Origin: Cocos nucifera | Taxonomy: Eukaryota > Streptophyta > Magnoliopsida > Arecales > Arecaceae | Direction of reading: 5' to 3' | Length of the DNA stretch: 64,000 nt | Assembly: GCA_006176705.1 (NCBI GenBank) | Contig: QRFJ01000375.1 | Coordinates: 62,001-126,000 of the forward strand | Part shown: piece by piece, positions 55,319-64,000 of the stretch | Layout of the letters: every line of letters begins with the position of its first letter | Numbering within the stretch: position 1 is the first letter of the stretch | Notes under the pieces: model-generated | What the model was told of the DNA's origin: nothing | What the model saw: the letters and a program-made list of their open reading frames with translations, nothing else | The model's database searches: none | Translations under genes and position numbers: made by a program

Positions 55319-57466
55319 CTATTTTTCAAGAAATATGGCATGTCGACTCACAATCACATTGTGGTCTTCTGAAATGTAGAAATAGTATCCTAATGACTCT
55401 TTAGGATATCCTATGAATCGAGCTCTAAAGGACCTAAACTCTAACTTGTCTGCTTGTTGTCTTTTGACATGAGCCGGACAACCCCAAATTCTGAGATGAC
55501 TCAGACTTGGTTTCTTACCATGCCATATCTCATACGGTGTGGTAGGAACGGTTTTAGAGGAAACCCTATTCAGTAGATAAATTGAAGTTAACAATGAATA
55601 TCCCCAAAGAAAATCAGGGAGGTCTGTGAAGCTCATCATGGATCGAACCATATCCAATAGGGTCCGATTTCTTCCATTCTGAAACCCCATTGAGTTGAGG
55701 TATTTCCTAGGTGGAGTCCATTGAGAGACTATGCCATTTTCCTTGAGATAGTCTAGGAATTTCTGGCTAAGGTATTCACCTCCTCGATCTGATCGAAGAA
55801 CCTTAATGGGTTTTCCAGTTTGTTTTTCTACTTCATGTCTGAATTCTTTGAACTTTTCAAAAGCTTCAGACTTGTGTCTCATAAGATACACATACCCATA
55901 CCTAGACAGATCATCGGTAAAGGTAATGAAGTAGACAAAATTGCCTCTAGCCGGCACATCAAATGGGCCGCACACATCAGTATGTACTAGGGCAAGGAGA
56001 TCTGTGGCCCTCTCCCCATGTCCAACAAAAGGGAGTTTAGTCATTTTGCCTTGAAGACAGGATTCACAAGTTGGATATGACTCAAAAGTCAATGGACTCA
56101 ATAGCCCATTTTTCTTCAATTTGTTGATCCTATCTTCTGCTATATGACCTAATCTCAGGTGCCATAGATATCTGTCGTTTGGACTATCCCTAGGTCGTTT
56201 GGCATTCATATTTTGCTCGATAGTTAGAACAGGTACATCAATATGTAGCTGATAAAGACTATTAATAAGGAAACCATTTGCAATTTTATTTCTTTCATAA
56301 AGAATGTTACAATGGTCCTTAAAGAAGGTAATCACATAGCCTTCTAGTGCTAAGCATGAAACAGAAATCAAATTCCTGCTAGCTGTAGGCACATAATAAC
56401 AGTCTTTCAAAACTAAGTCTAAACCAGATGGTAATCGAAGAGGATATGTTCCCACGGCTACTGCAGCAACTCTTGCTCCATTATCGATGCGTAGGATCAT
56501 GTCTCCATCCCTCAGCCTCCTGCTATCCTCAAGACCCTGCATGGAAGTGCACAGATGAGCACTAGAACCAGAGTCAAGCACCCAACTGGATGCAGAAGAA
56601 ACCATAAGGTTAGACTCAATAACGAGCATACCTCCAGAAGGACCTTCCTTCTTGTTCTTCAGGGTGGCCAGGTAAGTAGGGCAGTTCCACTTCCAGTGGT
56701 CATTGCTGTTGCAATGGAAATACTTTCCTTTGACATCAGCCTTTTTCTTCGGCTCTGCCTTCTTCTTCTTTGTTCCTTCCACCTTCTGCTTTTTTGCAGA
56801 CTTCTTTTTCTTTCCATAAGACTTTCTTTTGGAAGAAGTCCATTCCATAGCAAGAACTGAGCCTTTAGAATCTTTCATAGAAAGCTCAGCGGTAACCAGC
56901 ATATTCATTAATTCGGCCAAGGAATTTTGAAGTTTATGCATATGGTAATTCATGATGAATTGCCCATATGCATCAGTCAAGGATTGCAGAATAATATCGT
57001 TCTGCAGGTCCAAGTCTAACTTCACACCGAGCTTCTCAAGCTCTTCCATGTCCTTGATCATTGTCAGACAGTGATCTTGGACTGACTGCCCATCACGCAT
57101 CTTAGCCTTAAAAAGTCATTTTGTGACTTGATATTTGGCTGCGCGACTCTGTTCACCAAACATCTCCTGTAGGTGAGCCAACATTTGGCGAGCAGTCCTG
57201 ATATCTTCATGTTGGCATTGGAGCTCATCAGACATCGAGCCCAACATGTAATATCTGGCCTTATTATCTTCGTCTATCCATTTTTCCAGAAATGCTCTCT
57301 GTTCAATAGATGGACGAGCTGGTAAGATGGGAGGGTTCTGATCCAAAACATGGGTTAACTTCTCGGAACAAAAAATAATTTTATAGCTCCTAAGCCAATC
57401 TTTATAATTGGGTCCGGTCAGTCTATATGTGTCCAGGATACGTGCTAATGGGTTGGACGCAGACAT
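55319..57466 (-). pseudogene. Copia gag-protease-integrase polyprotein, element B
   Basis: One frame, open but for one TGA after YQVTK (57116, where G keeps Arg). Start: ATG at 57466 (MSASNPLARILDTYRLTG); the earlier in-frame codon at 57484 is TTG. Domains: gag core (57466-56850; DWLRSYK, MRDGQSVQDH, LGVKLDLDLQNDIILQSLTD), Lys-rich tract, zinc knuckle YFHCNSNDHWKWNC (about 56720; first Cys is Tyr), protease VLDSGSSAHLC (about 56580), GAG-pre-integrase WHLRLGHIAED with CESC (about 56160-56060), integrase HTDVCGPF, TFTDDLSRYG and RSDRGGEYLS (about 55950-55770). Two insertions around 55670-55715 shift 11 codons and remove the catalytic Glu. Frame ends at 55319. Confidence 0.9.
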
Positions 57467-59321
57467 TTTCCTATAGAGAGTCAAAGATTCTAGTTAGATA
57501 CTGTAATTATGACTTGACCAATTTATTTAGAAATTTTATTTTTAAATAAATTAGCTCCCACTATTTTCTTGGATCCCTACACTCCCTCTGTAGAGATGCA
57601 AAAATCTCCATGATTAATGATTTCTAGTGGGTGGTGCGGTCTCACCAACTGACTCATCACCTCACCTAACAGTTATTGGTGATGGGTTAGCCAATGAGTG
57701 AACAACTCTTGTTCAATGATTCTCTAATCATGGTGCACCCAAACTTGGTCTCTAATTCATGAATCTCACCGTATCCAAAATATTGATCCACTCCTTAGTT
57801 AAGTCAGACCCACCATTTGCACAGACTGGATTCCTAATTGAGTCTCTCACCGTATCCGAAATATTGAGCCCAACTCATCCTCCAGCCCATAGCATCCAAT
57901 GCCTAATAGACATGGTTGTGTCTTTTCGGTGCAACTGAGCCACTGTATCCAGCCGAGAACAATCAACCTCGGGAAGGGCCCGCACATCTACAATGGTGGA
58001 AGACCTCAGACTTAATCTTTTCTTAGGGAGAATTGATTCAGGTCTCATTAAACTAGACTTGATCATAGTCATAACAATTATGACTAACCTAGTGGCATGG
58101 GTTAGCTCGGATTATTGACCACCTCAGATCAGAACTGTGTCAACAGATATGGCCAGGTAAGTGAGACCGGTGGAAGGAATATGCCATTAACTCGTACAAG
58201 AATGCATTCAGGTCGAGTAGCTTCCAATTAAAAATCAGTCGATCGTATGTGCCAAACTTACCTTAGACACCAAATTATTGAGTCAGAACCAATTGGGTTA
58301 GCCTACAATCCAGACTCTAACCTCTGAGCCTAATTAGGTCTTGCTTGATCGTGACTCGATCTTGACCCAGACTTAATCCTATTAGGCTGGTCAATTTAAG
58401 CATTGTTGATCCCATCTAACCAACTCTTGATTCGGTTTGATCAACCGCTTAGACCTAATTGAGCTACCCAAGCCCGAACCCAGTATTATGAATATGTCTT
58501 AGATCTAAATTCTCAATTTTAGATCTAATTAATATTCCATAATCTTAATTTTTAATTAAGTAGGGTTCATAAACAAAATATGCACAATAAATCCTAGGGT
58601 TTCAGGATCTAGGGTTTTGCAGAAAGTAAGTTTTGGGTTTCTGATTAAGGACGAACGTGCAGCACCCCTACACATCATAAGAACACCCCATCGAATGGGA
58701 AGAGAGGGCCTTTAAACCCTTCTTCATTCTTATGACCGGACGGCCAAGAGGAACGCCTTAATCAGGAACATGCAATACTACAAAATAGTTTTAGATCTAT
58801 ATCATATATCTCATATACAAATTAGATCTAATCATGGCATATTTTGCATACATCTCATGTATCAAATCATGCATATTTTCAGATCTAAATTATCTCATAA
58901 TAATCTAAAAAATTAGATTTAAATTGATCTAATCAAAATAAATTCTAATCTAGATAATTATGTAGAACTATTCTACAACTAGTCTAGACATGCATCTATC
59001 ATATCTCATATGATGTTTAAAATTAAATAATTTTTATTTGTTATTTTTTAGATTTTATTATAACCATTATAATATCAAAAAATAGTAAATAAATAGATCT
59101 AAAATATGATTTAATCAAATTAAATTAAAAACATGCAAGACTATTCTATAGAACTATTCTATTTTAGAACTAGTCATGCATATCTTCTAATCTTAGATCC
59201 AAATCATTTAATTTTAATTTTTTCTAATTTTAGATCTGATCACATCTCATGTGACATCTGAAAATCACTTATTTTCTAATTAAAATAAATTTAAAAATAG
59301 ATCTAAATACTTTTAGAACCT
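57467..59321 (-). other. Leader of copia B
   Basis: Long untranslated leader, strikingly similar to that of F (8710-10561). It holds one 65-codon frame (57875-58072) that is not conserved in F or G. No structure or signal can be assigned by eye. Confidence 0.7.
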
Positions 59322-59335
59322 TGGCTCTGATACCA
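59322..59335 (-). other. Primer-binding site of copia B (tRNA-iMet)
   Basis: Minus strand TGGTATCAGAGCCA, two bases inside the 5' LTR. Confidence 0.95.
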
Positions 59336-59337
59336 GT

Positions 59338-61629
59338 TGAAGGAAAAATCCTGATTTTCTAGGATCAGGTTCGTTCAGATCTGATAAGATCAAGAGATAT
59401 ATTTCAAAAATTTTTCTCTTTAATCCAGATTTAATCTAAGATGTTTTAGATCTAATTATTATTATTTTAAAAATTAAAATAAAATTAGATAAATTAAATC
59501 AAATTTAATTTACCTTGAAGTGGGTAATCCTATTACCCGTTAATGATCCTGTAAGCAGCGGAAGGTTCTGGATCTAGCCACGCAAGTGCCTGGCCTCTAC
59601 CGGTATCCACTTGGGCTGGATCTGGAGATCCTCTTCTTCTCTATCACATCTCCAAAAATTAGATCTGGATCTGATCTGGAGGATCTTCAAAACTCTTTTT
59701 GAAGATCAGCAGTTGTCCTTTGCAGCAGTGCAGCCTTCTAGCTTTCAGTCGCCTTTCTTTTATCTGGATCGCACCAACCAAGAATCCAAAACACTTTTGG
59801 ACGTGGAGAGGAGAGGGAGAAGGTGGGTTTGGCATGGAGGAAGAGGGGAGAGGCAGCCTTGGGGCGTGGGATTTTAATTCTCCAATCATACAATCATATA
59901 ATCTGAGTTGGGCGCAGGGTCTTATTTATAGACTATCTGTGATCCAACTTCACTTTTTTCCCAACCAATCACAACTCTTTGTGAAATCAGATCTAAATCT
60001 GATTGGTGGAATAGAGTCCCTTGGATTCCTCCTTAGAGGGTGCCTAAGACCAGTCAAAGTTGGTTCTTAGGAGAACTCTAATTGGAATCCAAAAGGAGAT
60101 GGAGTCCCTGTCCAACAAGGACTCCTGGGCGCCTCCAGCTTGGGCACACGCCAAGGATGGCATGCGCCCTCTTCCTTGCCAGGTTCTGGCAGGGGACAGG
60201 CCCCCACCAGCTCTCCAATAGGTGCATGACACGTGGACAGAAGTCAAAGTGTCAATGGTCAACATTTGACCAGTCAAAGGTAGACTTTTGACCAAAGTCA
60301 AAGAACGAGAAATGGCAGGTGACCAAAAATGGCAGGTAATGTCTTACAAAATAAGACAACCTTTTCTGACTTGGACAACCTCCAGTCAGACCATATGAAG
60401 GCCTCTGATTGAGCACAAACTCCTTTGGCTCAGTCAGGACAACTTATTTGTGATAGTAAAAGAAGAACGTTAGGTTCAATCGAGTGCTAGCACGATTTCC
60501 TTGAACCTAATTGAATCTCATTCAGATCAATTGAACTAGATCAGTTCAATTGATGATCACCAGATTCAAACCCTTGTTTGTGTGACCCAGTTAGGTTCAG
60601 TTCTGTATGGTAATGGGATATGTCATGATCTCTATCATCGACATCATCGAAACTCCTTTCGATGGATCAGAACTCTTCTGATTCGAACAGCTAGAATGAT
60701 CGATCATCTAAATCATTCTAATTGCTCTCCAAAATCCACCAGTGACACCTAGCAGTATATGGTGGCAACCCATCAGAGCTGAATGCGAACCTCTTGGTGC
60801 AGCTACCTGTGTGATTAAGTTCTTCTATCTTGAGCCCCGATCAGATTAGGGTTAAGGTGAACTCGTCAAACCCTAGTCTCTGTCATATGATGTAATCATT
60901 CGATTCAAGTCCAATGTGAAAACCTAAATAGAAACTCTTTCTATTATTTCACTCTACCATGGCCATGGGCTTCTGGACTTGATTCTCATGATCATCATAG
61001 GGCTGCTCCTCTACCACCGAGGTAGATAGATTCCATCTTGATGCTAATCCAGTTCCTACAATGAACATGCTATAGCCAACATACACCTCAGGGTTCCATA
61101 TGGCTAGGAGATCGAGTAATGGTGTAGTCAAACTATAACACCCTCAAGGTGAACTATCCGATGCACCTCAGGTCAAAGAATCAGACACACCACTGCAGCA
61201 TCGAGTCAGTCATTGATGAGAAGGTAGACTTCCTAATGACTACTCGAGGTGGTCACGCTCAGTGCCCTCGTTCTCTAACGAGTACCTGTACTCTCGCTCC
61301 GGTGTCTCCACACCGTAGACTCAAGACTCATCTACTAAAGAGAAGCGATTATACACCAACCTTCCAGATCAATCACCATCCTCGTGATGATCCTATGGTT
61401 GGGAGCATTTTATGAGTTAATAATGATTATTCATGTCTTAAATTTTCAACTCTTGAAAATATGAATTATCATTTACCATTAACTCAAAGGATGTATCATA
61501 GACACTAAATACACATATGTGATAGAAAATAACCCATTTTATTGATTATAATCAAAATTATAATTTTGCCCCTAGAAGTGTATTACAAGTGTCAGTCAAT
61601 TTTGACTTCTAGGGCACATATATCTAATA
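59338..61629 (-). repeat. 5' LTR of copia B
   Basis: A 2292-bp LTR. Its outer end reads ctaata (CA changed to TA on the plus strand, so TG to TA on the element's strand), followed by the CTAAA duplication. It carries the uninverted version of the segment altered in the 3' LTR. Confidence 0.9.
59921..59930 (-). promoter_or_regulatory. TATA box in 5' LTR of copia B
   Basis: Minus-strand TATAAATAAG, identical to that in F, followed by ACCCTGCGCCCAACTCAGA. Confidence 0.65.
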
Positions 61630-61634
61630 CTAAA
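61630..61634. repeat. Target-site duplication of copia B, right (CTAAA)
   Basis: Exact match to 51238-51242. Removal of B restores the phrase gacactaaatacactt known from the 3' LTR of A (46226-46241). Confidence 0.9.
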
Positions 61635-61754
61635 TATACTTATGTGATAGAAAATAATTTATTTTATTATTTATAGTCAAAATTATAATTTTTCCCTTAG
61701 AAGTGTATTATAAGTGTCAGCCAATTCAGGCTTCTAGGGCACACATATCTAACA
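61630..61754 (-). repeat. End of the interrupted 5' LTR of copia A
   Basis: The last 125 bp of the LTR of A, matching 46227-46351 and ending atatctaaca. Directly followed by AGTTG. Confidence 0.88.
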
Positions 61755-61990
61755 AGTTGGCCTTTTTCTTGTCCCCCTATCAGGATGAAATCTTTCTCTT
61801 ATTTCTAATAGGATTGGTCTTTATCTTTGTTGGGATGAGGTCCTCCTCCTATCCCTAATAAGATCATAGGGGCACCAAAGGATCATTGTATAGGCCTCTC
61901 CCCTTCTCCTGTCTTAAATAACTAGAGGTCTTCATCCTTGTCAGGACGAGGTGCTCCACCTACTCTTGATAGGGTTGGCCCTTTTCGTTA
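61755..61990. repeat. Tat-2 3' UTR repeat array, block 3
   Basis: Third block of the same array (ttcttgtccccctatcagga, ggatgaggtcctcctcctat, tcataggggcaccaaagg, ttaaataactagaggtc), starting with the AGTTG duplication of A. It joins the 3' end of the Tat-2 integrase region near 61990. Confidence 0.75.
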
Positions 61991-62059
61991 GTGATAAAGT
62001 TTAGAAAGTCATTTCTTATCATCATAATTTTACACCATAGACAAAGATGTTAAAGCAAA

Positions 62060-63352
62060 AAAACTTTATTAAGATAGAATTATTGATAGTACATTCATAG
62101 ATTCTTTGAGTTCTATGGTCATAGAAGATCAGCTCCTTTGAGCTCTTTTAGATAATAAGTATTGGACCGGATGACTTTCTTGATTTCATATAGGCCTTCC
62201 TAATTGGAGGTGAGCTTTCCTTGATTTTGAGATTGTGAGATGGCTACTCGTCTAAGCACCAAGTCTGCCACTTTGAATGCTTTGCCTCTAATCCTGGAAT
62301 TATAGTAGCGGGCCACTTTTTGTTTATAGACTGCCATCCAAATTTGAGCCTCTTTTTGCTTTTCCTATGGCAAGTCAAGATTAGCCCTGAGGTCCTATGA
62401 GTTCATTGTTCATTGAAGGCCACAACCCATGCTGACGGTAGTTTGAGCTCTATCAGGGTGATTACTTCTCTTCCGAAGGCCAAAGCAAATGGAGTCTCCC
62501 CAGTTAGCAATCTTTAGACAGTTTGGTATGCCCAGAGTACATGATAGAGTTGGTCCACCCATGTTTCATTCATTCTTTTGAGTCTTGCTTTAATACCTTG
62601 CAATAGGGTCCTATTGGTTACATCAGCCTCGCCATTTGCCTGTGGATGGATGACTAATGTAAAATTATGGGAAATATTCAAGTCTTCACATAACTCGATG
62701 AATTTTGTTCCAGCAAACTATCTCCTATTATCTGTTATAAGGGTTTGAGGTAGGTTGAATTGGCAAATAATTGACTTTTAGATTAAGTCCTGCACCTTCG
62801 CTTCCATGGTTTTTGCTAGGGGTTTGGCCTCCACCCATCTTATGAAGTAATGAATTGCCATTAGGAAGAACATTTGCTATCCGAATGCCATGGAAAAGGG
62901 CTTGAGTATGTCCATTCTCCATTATGCAAATGATCATGGGGCACTCAGAGGGATAAGCTCAAAGGCTGATTGTCTTTGAATACTTGCATTTCTTTGACAT
63001 CGATCATATTTTCTGATGTACTCAATAGAATGATGGTACATTATCTGCCATTAGTAGCCCTACTAAAGTAGTTTATGAGATAAGGCTTGGGCTCCTAAAT
63101 GATTTCCACATATTCCTTCATGCACCTCCCATAGTGCAAACTCAATCTCAAAAAGTTGAAGACATTTCAAGAGTGGCAAAGAGTACGATCTTTTATCTAA
63201 TTTATTTTCATATAGGACATACCGAAAGACTTGATTTCTATGTATCCATGCTTCTTTTGGATTATAAGAAAGAACTCCATCCTTGAGATAAGCAACTAGC
63301 AGATTGATCCAACTAGACTCATGGTCGACCTGTATTACGAACTATGGCTCCT
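62060..63352 (-). pseudogene. Gypsy Tat-2 integrase
   Basis: Integrase part of a Ty3/gypsy polyprotein, minus strand. Order: linker QVDHESSWINLL (63330), YENKLDKRSYSLPLLKCL (63190), zinc domain EVHEGICGNHLGAQAL and KYDRCQR (63000-63130; the first Cys of the C-x2-C pair is Tyr), catalytic core with WRMDILKPF-like start, VEAKPLAKTMEAKV and LITDN (62740-62830), HPQANGEADVTNRTLLQGIK (62600-62650) that holds the third catalytic residue, WVDQLYHVLWAYQT, TGETPFALAFGREV, and the C-terminal RIRGKAFKVADLVLRR and LTSNWEGLYEIKKVI (62180-62300). Stops and frameshifts throughout. RT and RNase H should lie to the right but are replaced at about 63355. Confidence 0.85.
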
Positions 63353-63355
63353 CTG

Positions 63356-64000
63356 ATCAGATGGTTGATCAATAATTAAGAATCGTTCTATGGTTAAACG
63401 ATCATTACGATTGATGTTTAACATAGTGCAAGTATTGTAGGAGGATCAATTAGCAATTCAATTGCTAATTGGGCTTAATTTGATTGAGCCAAAAAGCTAA
63501 GATTAAGTCTAATTAAATTTGATTTATTTAGATTTGGTTTGGACTTAATTGGATCAAGTCCAATTGGTTTATTGGACAAGCCAAGTGCAAGGAAGAACTA
63601 GTCCTAGCTCAACTAGGACTTGGGTCAACCCAATTTTCTAATTTGATTAGAAAATTAAATTAAAATTTAATTTAATTTAATCTAATTTAATTAAGTACTT
63701 AATTGGGTTAGGGTCTAATTTAATTTGATTGATTTACTTTTGATTTGATTTGGTTTGAGAAACCATATTTGACTAAGTCAAATATGGAATCCTGGTAAGA
63801 TTAGGATTCATCTTGCTTGCACCACCTATATCCCATGCCCACCATGCCTTTTCTCTCTTATTTTTGATGAGAAATCTCCTCTCTCCCTGATCATCATGCA
63901 TGCCCACCCCTCTCCTCTCTTTCTTATATGGCATTAAGTTGTAGACCAGGTCAATAGATGGGAAGTTGTTGAAGTTTGTTGGACTCTATATGATAGAATC
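63356..64000. other. LTR-like sequence, unassigned
   Basis: The Tat-2 coding similarity stops near 63355. The rest has LTR-like composition: short inverted phrases such as 'ggacttaattggatcaagtc', AT-rich runs (63640-63720), then pyrimidine-rich sequence (ccatgccttttctctctt; ctctcctctctttc) after 63830. No domain, primer site or clear TG edge was found. It may be an element that inserted into Tat-2 pol and extends past the window. Confidence 0.35.

Larger units (their letters stand above)
51243..61629 (-). mobile_element. Copia element B (10.4 kb, most complete copy)
   Basis: Complete minus-strand copia element nested in the LTR of A with a perfect CTAAA duplication. 5' LTR 61629-59338, primer site, 1.85-kb leader, gag to integrase mostly open (57466-55319), RT-RNase H with a few breaks (55318-53517), polypurine tract, 3' LTR 53502-51243. 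The youngest insertion in the A/Tat-2 stack by nesting. Domain order gag-protease-integrase-RT-RNase H is copia; the long leader and LTR suggest the Angela/BARE branch of Tork. Confidence 0.93.
44055..61754 (-). mobile_element. Copia element A (host of copia B)
   Basis: Minus-strand copia element spread over 17.7 kb because B lies in its outer LTR. Parts: 3' LTR 44055-46351, polypurine tract, polyprotein remnant 46366-49592, a fused truncated 5' LTR 49593-51242, then element B, then the last 125 bp of the LTR 61630-61754. The gag N-terminus, leader, primer site and about 520 bp of the LTR are deleted at 49593. Target duplication AGTTG is exact. Confidence 0.9.

Noticed and set aside
57875..58072. 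65-codon frame in the leader of B as a possible extra gene
   Set aside because: The homologous region in F is shifted by one base near its start and G differs widely. It has no protein features.
16606..61754. A giant palindrome or inverted duplication (G versus A, B and F)
   Set aside because: The opposite orientation is explained by separate insertions of one copia family, and the sequences between are unrelated.
1..64000. Host protein-coding genes, tRNA or rRNA genes
   Set aside because: No exon-like stretch unrelated to retroelements was found, and no tRNA or rRNA was recognised. tRNA-like matches are retroelement primer sites only.

Overview
This window is plant nuclear DNA built almost entirely of nested LTR retrotransposons. 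I see no host protein gene, tRNA, rRNA, CRISPR array or prokaryotic feature. The evidence for a plant is the mix of long-LTR Ty1/copia elements primed by initiator tRNA-Met and Ty3/gypsy elements of the Athila and Tat type, some with degenerate tRNA-Asp primer sites. The long copia leaders and the Tat LTR ends look monocot-like, and a palm-type genome is plausible. That species-level guess is inference only. Nearly every reading frame is broken, as expected for old, methylated heterochromatin.

Layout, left to right. (1) 1-3749: the 5' part of an Athila-like gypsy element (D) on the minus strand, with a short gag remnant, leader, primer site and 5' LTR. (2) 3750-15464: the 3' part of a plus-strand Tat gypsy element (Tat-1). 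It has an antisense extra ORF (Transposase_28 / 'putative gypsy type transposon' family), a polypurine tract and a 3' LTR. The extra ORF is split by copia element F (4907-12845, target duplication AGCAT). (3) 15465-16605: an LTR-like block starting TGTAACACCCC (H). (4) 16606-26948: a complete but heavily mutated plus-strand copia element (G). (5) 26949-32764: an LTR end with a primer site, then an Athila-like gypsy gag, leader and 5' LTR (E, minus strand), then a scrap of copia leader. (6) 32765-34315: a truncated plus-strand LTR of the D family. (7) 34316-63355: a second Tat element (Tat-2), on the minus strand. Its antisense extra-ORF tail, repeat-rich 3' UTR and integrase are spread over the region because two large elements inserted into the UTR. 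These are the non-autonomous gag-protease gypsy element C (35451-43456) and copia element A (44055-61754, target duplication AGTTG). Copia element B (51243-61629, target duplication CTAAA) is inserted inside an LTR of A. (8) 63356-64000: unassigned LTR-like sequence.

The four copia elements A, B, F and G are one family. LTRs are about 2.25 kb (TGTTAG...CCTTCA, read on the element's own strand), the primer site is tRNA-iMet, the leader is about 1.85 kb, and there is one gag-protease-integrase-RT-RNase H polyprotein. The gene order and long leader recall the Angela/BARE branch of the Tork clade. B is the best preserved, but its integrase and reverse transcriptase each lack a catalytic residue. 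F has lost most of pol, A has lost the gag start and primer site, and G has lost its start codon.

The order of events follows from the nesting. Tat-1 and Tat-2 came first, then C, A, F and the D-type LTRs entered them, and B then entered A. The most interesting points are the antisense Tat ORF found in two mirror-image copies, a roughly 190-bp inversion inside one LTR of B, a compensated double frameshift that removes the integrase catalytic Glu without closing the frame, and deletion junctions with short homologies.
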